A DNA stretch of 64,000 nucleotides from Vitrella brassicaformis (Eukaryota; Sar; Vitrellaceae), in the NCBI GenBank assembly GCA_001179505.1, contig CDMY01000688.1, forward strand, positions 196,332-260,331, given 5' to 3'. The notes beneath the pieces are model-generated. The model did no database searches and was not told the origin of the DNA. It saw only the letters and a program-made list of their open reading frames with translations. The translations under genes and the position numbers were made by a program. Below, piece after piece: positions 45,907-55,621 of the stretch (position 1 is its first letter; every line of letters begins with the position of its first letter).

Positions 45907-46440
45907 GTCAGTTGTTGGCGGGCGACGCCGATGCGGCCCAGGAGGACACCAGCAAGGAGGACGAGGCCACCCCCGAGCCCCTTGCCACCGAGCCCCCCGC
46001 CCCCGAGCAGGCAGCGGCCACCGCCCCGAAGAAACAGAAGAAGAAGAAGAAGAAGAGCACCAACAAGAACAAGAACAAGGACAAGGCGCCAAAGGAGGCG
46101 GCGGGGGAGACTCTGCCATCCGAGGCCCCCTCTCTTGTCCCCGCCAAGACGCCGTCATCCCCTGCCCTGACCGTCTTCAAGCCGCCCATCCTTCCAGAGG
46201 AGGCCAAGGACGCCCAGAAGGGCAAGAAGAAGCCGCCCACGCCCACGGCCAACGGCACCGAGACCGCCCTCGAGGGAGCGGCCACCGGCAACAAGAAGAA
46301 GATGGCATTGGTGCCTACATTTTATATCCAGACGAGATTTTATCTCATACCCAGAGGTATCCGCAGGTCTGCATCTTTGGATTCATGTGTATACAGCATG
46401 AATATATGCCTCCTTCTTGGGTGTCGTATGTGTGAGGCTG
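45907..46440 (+). CDS. Lys-rich second copy of the duplicated module
   Basis: The frame encodes LLAGDADAAQEDTSKEDEAT, then a poly-basic KKQKKKKKKSTNKNKNKDKA stretch, SLVPAKTPSSPALTVFKPP and KPPTPTANGTETALEGAATG. The second half matches the 45307-45425 copy. It runs into the repeated YILYPDEILSH segment at 46311-46412. The upstream splice (donor near 45819, acceptor near 45910) does not keep phase in my reading, so the gene model is uncertain or broken. Confidence 0.4.
46142..46270 (+). repeat. Duplicate of 45307-45425
   Basis: Both copies share GCCAAGAC, CGTCATCCCCTGCCCTGACC and CCGCCCACGCCCACGGCCAA with interspersed substitutions and a small length difference, so the protein module (AKTxSSPALT, PPTPTANG) is present twice, about 840 bp apart. 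Confidence 0.75.
46311..46412 (+). repeat. Direct repeat with copy at 49327-49452
   Basis: The sequence from GGTGCCTACATTTTATATCC through GCATCTTTGGATTCATGTG is found again at 49327-49452, where a ~24-bp insertion follows CTCAT. One frame encodes GAYILYPDEILSHTQRYPQV, so it may be a coding module. Confidence 0.75.
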
Positions 46441-46454
46441 CCCAGGAAGGAGCC

Positions 46455-46540
46455 CGCGTGTGTTACGGCCGCTCAAGACAGGGCGACTTCGCCCATGGCT
46501 GCCTACATTTTATATCCATAGTTTCATTCTTCAATCGATT
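46455..46540 (+). repeat. Dispersed CLHFIS module, copy 2
   Basis: Nearly identical to 43355-43440 (one frame gives YGRSRQGDFAHGCLHFIS, then IVSFFNRL). It lies only ~45 bp downstream of the 46311-46412 repeat, so two different repeated modules are adjacent here. Confidence 0.7.
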
Positions 46541-46844
46541 GCCCGTCGACTCATACATACAAGCGCTTCTACAAGAACATTTCCACAAAAGGTACACACT
46601 TTATCGCCACATCTAGCCAGCTAGATTTTGTGTGTCCCCATGTCTGTCTCCGCATTCGTTGTGCTTTAGGTCGGTATCAGCTTGATCGAATATATGGGGG
46701 GCCTGATCCAATGGTGCACTAGTTCGAGGGCCCGATGTGGACAAGAAGCGGTCCGAGATGCTGAGACTCACCGTACACGTCCTTATGCGCGTCGATGTGA
46801 TTTGTGTGTGCCTTGGCTCCCTGTCTGTGGTGGTGGTGTGTCAG

Positions 46845-47192
46845 GCGAGTTCCGTGTCAAGATTAGCGAGTTGGACGACAGCCTAAAGATGGCGCTTGCC
46901 AACGGCAAGGGCAACAGCACCACCCTAGACGACCACTCCGTCATGGCCATACTGGAGACGTCCTTCGCCGACACATCCTTCATGAAGAGCCTCCAGAGCG
47001 CCCTCCAATTCGGCACACAGCTCCTCGTCGAGGTAAGATGACCAAATAGCATCTCACACCCATCCCCCCCATCCATCCACACGTGTGTGTGTGTGTGTGT
47101 GTCCTGTCTGGCAGGATGTTGAGCGTGTGGATCCCATACTGCTGAACCCGGTGCTGACCCGCAAGCAGGGCGGGCGTGTGCTCCTCGTCCAG
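46845..47192 (+). CDS. Dynein-heavy-chain-like fragment (AAA5/AAA6 region, permuted)
   Basis: Exons 46845-47032 and 47115-47192 join in phase 0. The first half (GEFRVKISELDDSLKMALAN, TTLDDHSVMAILE) resembles the helical strut of dynein heavy chains that lies after AAA5. The second half (TSFADTSFMKSLQSALQFGT, QLLVEDVERVDPILLNPVL, RKQGGRVLLVQ) resembles the AAA5 segment that normally precedes that strut. The order here is therefore opposite to a normal dynein. Splice sites and phases are intact, so the fragment may still be expressed. The remaining motor sequence is absent. The comparison with dynein is from memory and should be checked by alignment. Confidence 0.5.
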
Positions 47193-47912
47193 GTGGGTGA
47201 GCTTTGAAAGCACAGACATCTTCAATCTATGTGTGTCAGGCCCAGGACAACGTGCCCCATGTGACCAATCAATCAACACAGACACACACATACACACACA
47301 CGCACTCACACAGAGGGAGAAGGCAGTGCTGCAGGCAGGTGTCTGACTGTGTGTCTCTTATGTTGTATGGTCTATATCAGGATTGGACACACCCTCTCGT
47401 GGCCAGGTCTGTGGTCCTCACTCTCAAGAAGATCATCAAAGCCAAAGGCAAACACGACCCACAACACACAGGCACTAAACCGACATGCGTCCAGCCTGTA
47501 TATGTCTTGTTCAGCTGCGGGCCGCAGTTTGGTATGGCTAGGTGGGTTGCTGTGGCCGGAGGCCGTCTCCCTAGCGACGGCCACCGGCCACACGACTTAG
47601 AGGCCGACCCATGACCCCTCTACCACCTTGTCCAAGACCGCGCAGAAGGCCGAGCAGGAGGAGAAGGCCGAGGACGACGCGGGTGCTCTGAAGGAGGGGG
47701 GCAGGCGGATGTCCAACCATGCCCGGCGAATACAAGAGGGAATCAGGGGGAGAGAGGAGCGAGAGGCCGCAGAGCAGAGGATAAGGGCGGAGAGGGTCGC
47801 AGCGCGAAAGGAGAGGAAAAGGCTGGGGAAGCCGCAAAGAAGAAGACGGCCAAGGATGAGAAGGAAAGAAAAGGCTGTAGGGAAGGCAGGCCTGAAGTGC
47901 TTCATTTGACGC
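47193..47912 (+). other. Unresolved part of mosaic locus, Lys/Arg/Glu-rich frames
   Basis: A CA microsatellite (47279-47311) precedes a possible exon near 47383 (DWTHPLVARSVVLTLKKIIK). At 47628-47908 an open frame encodes charged helical sequence (SKTAQKAEQEEKAEDDAGAL, RIQEGIRGREEREAAEQRIR, AERVAARKERKRLGKPQRRR) typical of a single-alpha-helix or coiled-coil linker. No start codon or continuous gene model is clear. Confidence 0.35.
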
Positions 47913-48004
47913 TTGTTTGTCATATTCCCTCAGGAATGCAGCTGCCGTCTGCGTCGACCAAGATCGAGGCACCCAGCCAAGTGCCTAAGTTCGTCGCCGC
48001 CCCG

Positions 48005-48472
48005 GCAGGTGATTGTTGGCAACGTAAAGCGTGTCCTTGATCCCTATGGCTACTCTCTAGAGGACATCCAAGAGCTTGTCGAGATATGCGGATACGACCA
48101 GAGAGAGGTACGTACACACACCTGCAGCCAGCAGACACACGAGACACCAAAGCTCATCACACACACACTCCCATTTACCGCATGAATCATCTGTGGGTTT
48201 CCCTCCCTTCCTTGACTCCTTAGGTCGAGATTGCTGTGTGGAACATCTTGCAGGACCAGAAGGGCCACGAGAGCGGGAAGCCACCACGCGAGAGCGGGCC
48301 AAGGCCAAGCGCGAGGAGTTGCAGAAGGAGCAGCAGGAGGCCGCCAAGCAGCGCCACATACCCGGCCTCACGGCAGCTCCCACTGCGAACGCATACGGAA
48401 GAGGGAGCTGCGGTGACGTGAAGCGGAGATGGGTCGTGAAGGGAGCGATTCCGACATGAAGCTGCTCGAGAG
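48005..48472 (+). CDS. UBA-like segment and charged-helix module (partial)
   Basis: Exon ~48011-48108 encodes VIVGNVKRVLDPYGYSLEDI followed by QELVEICGYDQREV, and the next exon from 48225 continues EIAVWNILQDQKGHESGKPP. The pattern IQELVEICGYDxREVEIAVWNIL looks like a small three-helix UBA-type domain. The sequence then enters charged helix ERAKAKREELQKEQQEAAKQ, which is also present at 48719-48815. The gene boundaries are not resolved. Confidence 0.35.
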
Positions 48473-48694
48473 GGCGGCATGGACATCATGAAGGCAGTCG
48501 GCGTGCACCCACCTGCTGCTGCCGCCGAGGCTGCAGCGCCCAAGCCTTCTCAGCCCTGCCGCAGACTTGCACCGCCTGCCACCGTCCGGCCACCGCACCC
48601 CGGCAAGATATGGGTCGTGAAGCAAGCGGCGACATGAAGCTGCTGTGTGTTTATGTTTTGCGTGTTTGTGTTTATGGTTTGTGATGTGGGGGTC

Positions 48695-48865
48695 TTGCTG
48701 AGACCTGCCCCAAGGCCGCCAAGCGAGAGCGGGCCAAGGCCAAACGGGAAGAGTTGGAGAAGGAGCAGCAGGAGGCCACCAAGCAGTGTGACGTCCCTGG
48801 CCTGATAGCAGCTTTCCATACGGCCTGCAGCAGGCCATTCAGCGTCGAAAGCGGCCCAGCGGCAA
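48695..48865 (+). repeat. Second copy of the AKREELxKEQQEAxKQ module
   Basis: The DNA at ~48719-48815 (CGAGAGCGGGCCAAGGCCAA, then GAAGGAGCAGCAGGAGGCC) repeats 48286-48375 with substitutions. The encoded charged helix and the following PGLxAA motif are kept, and this copy ends in a stop soon after. Confidence 0.7.
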
Positions 48866-49326
48866 GGCCCCGGTAGGCAGTAAGTTCGAATTGTATAAGC
48901 AAGCTTTATACCTCCACCACACCCGGGAATGTAATGTCTCTCATTATCCGTTGCTTGCTGCGTGTGCTTGTCTGTTTGTCTGTCTGTCTGTCTATGACTT
49001 TTAGGGAGGGAGGATGAGATGGGTGCCAGTACGCAAACGATGGATTGGGTCAAGGAGGGCTTTGACGGCATGCGAAAGAAAAGCGGCAGGCCCCCCCCGG
49101 TAAGAAATTGTGCGTATCATGACAAGATATGTGCTTGCACTCGGTTGCTGCGTGTGGTTGTCTATGCCGTGCAGGGCATGAAGTGGGTGCCGATTCGGGC
49201 TTGGAAAGCAGCGGAAAGAACCCACCGAGCGAAGGAGGCCAGACAGAGACAGCAGGCAAAAAAACGCGATGAAGCGCGGTAATGTAAGTCAGTTCAATTG
49301 TGCCTCTTATGTCTCGCAGATGCATC

Positions 49327-49452
49327 GGTGCCTACATTTTATATCCAGACGAGATTTTATCTCATGTGACGAAGCTGCGGTCTGTCGATACCCACAGGTA
49401 TCCGCAGGTCTGCATCTTTGGATTCATGTGGTTACAGAATGAATATGTGTTT
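49327..49452 (+). repeat. Direct repeat copy with 24-bp insertion
   Basis: Matches 46311-46412 except for an insertion beginning GTGACGAAGC right after CTCAT. With the neighbouring CCCACAG the insertion forms a GT...AG stretch of only ~32 nt. Confidence 0.7.
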
Positions 49453-49460
49453 TTTGACAG

Positions 49461-50166
49461 ATGCCGGTAATTGCGCCGCATCTGGAAAACAATTGGAGCC
49501 ACGCCTTTGATGACCTGATTCGCAAGACGGCCGACGATTATCACGTGAGGTGGGAGGACTATCAAGAGCGCGGCGGTTACGACAACAGAATTGAAGTGAG
49601 CTTCGCAGGTGAGTGTACACGTAAAGGAACGACACAATGTCGTAGATGACTGTGGTCCTGTCTGGACCCGCAAGCACCGAAACAAATGTGTCATCCACCA
49701 CGGCCTCTGCCGCCAGGCAGCAGTGCACCGGGGAACTCTTCACGGCTCTCAGGAACCTCATTGATGAGGAAGAAGCGGCTGCTGGCGTGCCCGAGGAGGA
49801 CAGGTTTGCCTCCTGGTTCGGCGTCGGCTACGTCCACGAGATGCGGTGCATTGGGTGTGGACACGGGTGGTTTGGCGCCAGTCAGCATGAGGGCAGCGTG
49901 CTGGTGTGTGTGGATGAGACGATGGAGATGCACAAGGGCGAGTGGGACCTCATGAGGGCTGTCGACAGGGCGGTGAGACGGCCCGAGCCCAAGGAGGCCG
50001 TGTGTGGCGCACGAGAGACATGCGATTTGTGTGGCGCCCAGCTGCTTTGTCAAAGGTCAGCTCGACAGGAAGAGACCAAAGACCCATTGCCATATGTTCG
50101 TCTCCTTTTTGTTTTTGTTATCAGGCGGTCGTTCTTCGACTCACGCGAAGTGGGCACCAATGGCTG
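49461..50166 (+). CDS. Zinc-ribbon-like protein, possibly USP-related
   Basis: Three exons join in phase: 49461-49592 (MPVIAPHLENNWSHAFDDLI, HVRWEDYQERGGYDNRIE), 49646-50055 and 50125-50166 (about 194 aa). The middle exon contains CTGELFTALRNLIDEEEAAA, then VHEMRCIGCGHGWFGAS and RETCDLCGAQLLCQR. The paired CxxC motifs could bind zinc. The layout (LFTAL..., CxxCGH, then VLVCVDETM) recalls the finger region of ubiquitin-specific proteases, but no catalytic Cys or His box is seen. The ATG at 49461 follows an acceptor-like TTTTTTGACAG, so it may be an internal exon of a longer mosaic gene. Confidence 0.5.
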
Positions 50167-50639
50167 ATTTCATCGTCTCGCTGCCTGTCGCCCCCGCCGC
50201 CACCTCCCACCCCTAGCTGACCATATCAACAAATCTGCCATATCAACACGGTGAGCGACCGATCACAACACAACACAACACAACGCAACGCAAGGCAACA
50301 ACATTCGCGCGATAAGCAGAGGATGTCTTTATTTGTGTTCCCCCGCATCGCGCATGTGGGGCGCTGTGTGTATGTCTGCAGAGGGAGGAGAATGTCGGCA
50401 TTTGCTGTCTACATTTTATATTCGTGGCATCTTCTTCAATTCCTCCGCACCCTATCAGTGAATCGATTCGGCTGGTGACAGGAGTGGTGCCTGTCCGTCT
50501 GCAAGAGCTACCCCAACTATGACGTCTTCTTCGTCGGCTTGACACACACCGACACACCCAACGCCACGATCCCTTCTGCCTCCCTCTCCCTCTTCGTCAC
50601 ACACCAACACCAACACCAACACCAACACCAGCAGCTGAG

Positions 50640-51053
50640 GTGTCAATCATCGTGTCTCACGTTCTTGCGTCCGAGATGGAGCTGTTCGCTGGCTTCCCGG
50701 ATCCCGCGCGCCCGCCATCAGTACTGCACTGGGAGCATTTCAAGACCGAGGCAAAGAAGATGCTCCATCTGACGGACGAGGCGTTTGAGAACTTGCACAT
50801 CGGCGCCCTCTTGGACCGCACCGCAGCCGTCGTCCAGTGGGGGCAGGCTATAACACAGCAACAGGTATTTATCCAGAATACAAGTCAGGCCTGGACATGC
50901 ACTCGCACTTAGACAGGCCAACGGTGTGGTCGCTGGATGTGTGCCTTTTTGCAGCTTTCTGCGTTGAAGCTCAGTGAGGCCCCTTCCCTGGGGAACATAG
51001 CATAGGTGCGGCCATTGGCACACGGAGATTGAGCGATGGCGTTTCCACCGACA

Positions 51054-51091
<38 letters not shown>

Positions 51092-51611
51092 CCTATCTCT
51101 CCGCACAGGTTGACCTGACGGGCGGCGCCGCTGCTGCGGCATCAGGACCGGTTTCGGGGCCTCCGCGATCCAAGGTGTGTAGAAGCACATACCCACAGGC
51201 CCCCTTTTGTCGCTCTCTCACTGTGGGTGCCTTCCTCGCTCTGCCAGGCGCCTCCTATTCTAGTGCGCCCACCGCCGCCCAAGCACCCGTGTAAGTGTGC
51301 GCACCTGCGACAGCAGCAGGCAGCCACAGAAGAGGGACACTGTCTGTGTGTTGTCTCTTTGTGGTGTCAGTCGAGATAGAGAAGTACACTCCGTGGATGC
51401 TAGGCCAGCGAGAGTCATCGCGGGTACGTATGAGCACGCAGATGGGGGAGAGCACCTACGCGTCATCCGCCCCCACACACCACACGTGTCTTGCCTGTTG
51501 GTTGCCTTGTCTGTCTTTCTTTCTGTCTATCAGGCGCCACTCAAGCAGAGACCCGGTGAGGCGGGGCTGGAGACGCTGGAGACGCCCCCTATGCCCATCC
51601 CTCCGCCTTGA
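50640..51611 (+). CDS. Hypothetical protein with Pro-rich C terminus (5' end unresolved)
   Basis: Five exons (50640-50864, 51109-51174, 51248-51290, 51371-51423, 51534-51611) join in phase to 154 residues plus a stop. The first encodes a helical globular segment (VSIIVSHVLASEMELFAGFP, HWEHFKTEAKKMLHLTDEAF, LDRTAAVVQWGQAITQQQ). Later exons are Ala/Gly/Pro-rich (APPILVRPPPPKHP) and end TLETPPMPIPP. The first Met in this exon is at 50676; an upstream exon is likely because 50640 starts right after an acceptor. No family is recognised. Confidence 0.5.
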
Positions 51612-51641
51612 CATGCAGCACCGGGTGTGCCAAGGCCCAAG

Positions 51642-51950
51642 ATGGCCTTCTACGGTACGTCCATTCAAACCCGCACTTGAGTCCTCTCAATGATTGTGTG
51701 TGTATGTGGGATGCCTCCAGAGACGTGCCAGCGTTGGCAAGAGGGCCGTCTGCAGGACCCCATGGCGACCATGCTGCAGCCGCGACACACGGAAGGGCCG
51801 ACAGGGAGGCCTGCACACCGCCACGCCGCAAGACTGCCGCGCCCACGCGACGTCAGCCAGCGGCAGGGGCACTTGCTTCTAGCCGATCGCTGTTTACATT
51901 TTATATCAGCGGTCTTCTTCCATTCCACTGCACCAGCGATCGAGCTGTAG
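51642..51950 (+). CDS. Short unresolved gene containing the CLHFIS module, copy 3
   Basis: ATG at 51642 gives MAFY, a donor follows at 51655, and an acceptor at 51718-51719 continues ETCQRWQEGRLQDPMATMLQ, then RLPRPRDVSQRQGHLLLADR and CLHFISAVFFHSTAPAIEL before a stop at 51950. The CLHFIS tract is read in the same frame as copies 1 and 2, which supports translation of this module. The function is unknown. Confidence 0.4.
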
Positions 51951-51952
51951 TA

Positions 51953-52290
51953 CCCATGCCGAGTATGCATTTATCCGCGCGTCACGTGGCGCGTGTGTGA
52001 CCTTTTCTCAGACCCTTCTGTCGCCCCACATACGGTCGCGCGTGTTTGTGCGTGTGTGCGTGTGTGTATCGACTCGACTCCTGCCCGTGGGGCACTTCAA
52101 GTCGATATGACTCCGAGGGGCAGAAGTCGATATGTCTCCCTCCACAGCCTGTGCATGACATCAATCCACAACCCGCGGAGTCCCAATCCTCTTTGATGGT
52201 CTCTGCAGGTAGGCACAGACACATCGGCCTCATCCCTCCGGTAAGATAGAATATGGGACTGAGGGGTGAGTCGTTGCGGCGAGAGAGGGT
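51953..52290 (+). repeat. Upstream-region repeat, copy 1
   Basis: This block, from GAGTATGC through TCACGTGGCGCGTGTGTGAC, GACCCTTCTGTCGCCCCACA and CAGAAGTCGATATGTCTCCC to GGGACTGAGG, is found again at 55299-55552. It lies ~400 bp upstream of a secreted-protein gene starting at 52694. The tract is non-coding in any convincing frame, so it may be promoter or 5' UTR sequence duplicated with a gene. Confidence 0.75.
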
Positions 52291-52693
52291 TTGGCTGATG
52301 TAATCTCGTGATGGTGTACGTGTGTTGGTGGTCGGCATCATGATCATGCTTGTCTGTGCATGAGGTGCACCCGTTGTGTCCACTGCGTTGTGCGGCCTGC
52401 CTGGCGCTCCTCCCCTTGATGTGCGTACGTGTACATGTATAACACTCTGTGTGACACGTGTGTTTGCAAGTGAATGCATCAATTGCTGCATGGGGGATCG
52501 CGCACGCGACCTGGCAGCAATGGCCGTGACAACGCGTACGAGGAAATTGACGCCGCATGTTTTTGGCCCCCAGCATGAGACCTGTGGGCGTCTTTTCAGA
52601 ATTTCACTCCATATTCTACACTCCGCTCGTCGCAAGGCTTCTATTGACCGTCCATCCAGTATCCACACCCACTGCCAGTCTGACACACTCGCC

Positions 52694-54422
52694 ATGAAAA
52701 CCGCTGTCTCCATGCTGTTTGCCGTCGCCCCTCTGCTGCTCCACGTCATGGCCGCCACTGGCAAGCCTGTTCGGCCCCAGCTGAGCGCTAGCCTCGCGCT
52801 CATCCAAACCCAGGCGCAGCGGGCAAAGGCCATGGCCCTCGCCGCTAACGAGATGGCGCTCACCGCTGACGAGACGGCAGCCACGGCTGTCAAGACCATC
52901 AACGCGGCAGAACAACAGCTCAAATATCTCGCAGGTACATGCGTTGTGTGCATCGGAAGCAATGCACAGCTTGGATGCACGGGTTTACATAACCGATGTC
53001 TTTCTTGCGACAGGCCAATGGCCCACCAGCATGGAACCGCCGACTGACAAAGGCCGGCAGAACGCATGCGCATGGATCCGTACATGAGAGTTCCTTTCTC
53101 TCTTTATTGGTTCAGATGAGATGTCTCGAATTCTGAAGTTCCACTCAAAGCAGGAATACAAATGAACGGACTGGTTTCACATTCTGGGGCTCAACGTTCA
53201 ATACCCAGACATAAGCACTGATGACGTCGCAAGGGCTTACACGAAGCTGAGCCAACTAGTAAGCGTCCACAGCCGATCAGAAAACACATAAACATTTGTA
53301 CTCTCCGGTGCGTCCACATACAGATACAGCCGGCGAGAAACCACCCTAAGCTACAGGAGAGATTCACAGCCGCCCAAAAGCTGGTACCACAAACCTCTAC
53401 ACACAGACAGACAGACAGACAGACAGGGGGAATTGGGCCTTCACTCTATGACATGCATGTGATGCAGCTGGATATGGCAAAACAGCATTTGTTGGTCGAG
53501 TGCACAAAGGATCACCAGTGCGGGAAAGTCGGTTCGTGGGGACAAGCCTTCAAGTGCTTCGCGAAGAGAGACTTCACCGGTATGTGCAAGGTTAGAGACT
53601 TGATATGCAGATGCGGATCTGAAACCGTCATCTTTCTTTGGTGGCTCTCTTGCGCATGTCGCGAATGAAGATCGCAGGGGAGGAGCACGACCAATGTGAA
53701 GACGAAAAGCAAACGCACAGGCTGGCGCACAAGTGCAACCGCTCGCTGCCGGACATCGAGCTCAAATGCGAAGCAACCCAATTCGGCAAGGTTTGCGTGA
53801 AGCAGGGCTGTTACAGCGACGAGGACTGCCAGAACAATGAGAATGAGCCCCTGTGCTTCAAGCCAGTCCTCTTTGAGTCCAAAAGATTTGGAAAAGCCGG
53901 CGCATGCCGCGTAAGAAATGCTGATCCAAGTTTGGCTTGCCTATCTTTGGCATTCACGAATGAATTTCGTGTGTGCTGGTACATTTTCCTCGCTCAGAGC
54001 GTCGGAGTTGTGTCTGACCAGTGCAAACCAGATGGTACGCATCCCTGTGATGCCGGCCTTCAGTGCACACCGGTGTGGTTCGATAAGTCGAAGCACGCCT
54101 GCGTGCTTTCCCAGTGTTCGGACGACAACGACTGCTTGGGCAACAAGTACGGCCACCTGTGCTTCAAGCAGCTCGGGGGAAATGGACGAGAATGCAGGGT
54201 CAGGAACACAGAGAGGGTAGCTAGCCAGACGAAAAATCCCTGGATGGACCTTTCCTGCGTGTGCGTCCATGTGTGCAGGACAAGGGCGACATCCAGGTCC
54301 GTTGTGATGAGACACATCCATGTTATGAAGGCCTGGTGTGCACCGGAAAACGCGACACGCGTGGATGGGGCCCTTATCGGAATCGCCGGTGCCTCTGGCC
54401 GTCTGATATAGATGATGTTTAA
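52694..54422 (+). CDS. Secreted protein with degenerate J-like domain and Cys-rich repeats; in-frame TGA
   Basis: Seven exons (52694-52934, 53116-53258, 53324-53383, 53468-53579, 53678-53910, 53998-54198, 54279-54422) keep phase. A signal peptide (MKTAVSMLFAVAPLLLHVMA) precedes an Ala-rich helix (QRAKAMALAANEMALTADET). Exon 2 then has an in-frame TGA at 53163-53165, immediately before TDWFHILGLNVQYPDISTDD and VARAYTKLSQL, which look like helices I-II of a DnaJ J-domain; the HPD motif is absent. Exons 4-7 encode three or four Cys-rich units (CTKDHQCGK, CYSDEDCQNNENEPLCF, CSDDNDCLGNKYGHLCF, CDETHPCYEGLVC). Either the protein ends at ~97 aa, or the TGA is bypassed, or the allele is broken. All other splice sites look intact. 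The function is unknown. Confidence 0.65.
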
Positions 54423-55298
54423 TGTTGTTCGTCTGCCCGTCTGTCTGTCTGTCGGTCGGTCGGTCGGTCGGTCGGTCTGTCGGTCTGTGTCTCTGCGTGG
54501 CTGTGTCACGTTACTGTCTGGCTTTCTGCCTGATCTGGCTGCCCAGTCTGGTGGGTGCCGCTGATGAGCAGTGGTAGATCTGCGCACGCTGGCTGGTGAG
54601 GTGTAGGTGTTGGCGGATTTGCCTGCACCCCTAGCACTCTCTCACACTGACTGACCGACCGACTGAATCATGCAGACAGACACTGATTTGAAGTCCTGTC
54701 TTGTGCGTGATGGACATGTCAACCAACGGAACAGTAAATGGACGGAAAGACGGACACACGGCCTTAGGTGTGTCAGTATGTCTGTGAGCCGCTCGACGGC
54801 CACCACAATGAATGCGTCAGGTCACCATGGCACATCACAGTCAGCAAGCCAACACACGATGCACACCACACCGAAATCGAGAAGCAAGCATCGTGATGCC
54901 TGTATCTCTCACGCGCCCAGCCCACCTCATCTCTCCTTCACACACACGTGTATACACACATACGGCCTGCGTTCATTCACCAACACGCCAGGCACCCACG
55001 TCGGCACATAGAGAAATAGTCAGGCAATACAAACCAACCAGAGCACTCAGTCTGTGTGGTGTAACATGGCCAGGAAGCGTTCAACAGTCGGCACACCGAC
55101 ACACGGTGCGCACCGCACTACACCAACACCGAGAAGCAAACAGACGCCTCTCTCACACTCGTGTGCGGGGCGCCCATCCCACTGGCATCTCTCTCTCTCT
55201 CCTTCCCCCACACACACAACAGTGTGTATGGCGCATACGCAGCCACCTATATATCGGCACAGAGAGAGGGATACTCAGGCGCATCCACCCGCCCGCCG
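54423..55298. other. Repeat-bearing intergenic region
   Basis: A (GGTC/GTCT)n tract lies near 54437-54490. Two diverged ~165-bp segments around 54830-54995 and 55090-55255 share CACACCAACACCGAGAAGCA-type sequence and similar CT/CA-rich flanks, suggesting an old tandem duplication of ~260 bp period. No exon is supported. Confidence 0.5.
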
Positions 55299-55552
55299 AG
55301 TATGCCTGTTATCCGCGGGTCACGTGGCGCGTGTGTGACCTTTTCTCAGACCCTTCTGTCGCCCCACATACGGTCGCGCGCGTCTGCATGCGTGTGTGTG
55401 TGTGTGTGTATCGACTCGACTACTGCGGGGCAGAAGTCGATATGTCTCCCCCACAGCCTCTCCCGTTCCTCTTTGATGGTCTCTGGGCAGGGGTAGGTAG
55501 ATAGAATACCGGGACTGAGGGATGAGTCGCGGCGAGGTTTAATTTGGCTATA
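55299..55552 (+). repeat. Upstream-region repeat, copy 2
   Basis: The second copy of the block at 51953-52290, shorter by internal deletions. It ends ~70 bp before the ATG at 55622 of another secreted-protein gene. Confidence 0.75.
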
Positions 55553-55621
55553 TGTAAATACCGTGAATTTGCGCGAGCCGTAACGGTCACCGTACAGACC
55601 GTCGAAACGTACGTGCAAAAA

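Noticed and set aside
53116-53258. TGA at 53163 as a selenocysteine codon
   Set aside because: It does not replace a conserved Cys of a known selenoprotein family and no selenocysteine-insertion hairpin was recognised.
54437-54490. Tandem GGTC/GTCT units as a possible telomere-like repeat
   Set aside because: Too short, interrupted and internal; similar GTCT tracts occur in introns and intergenic DNA throughout the window.
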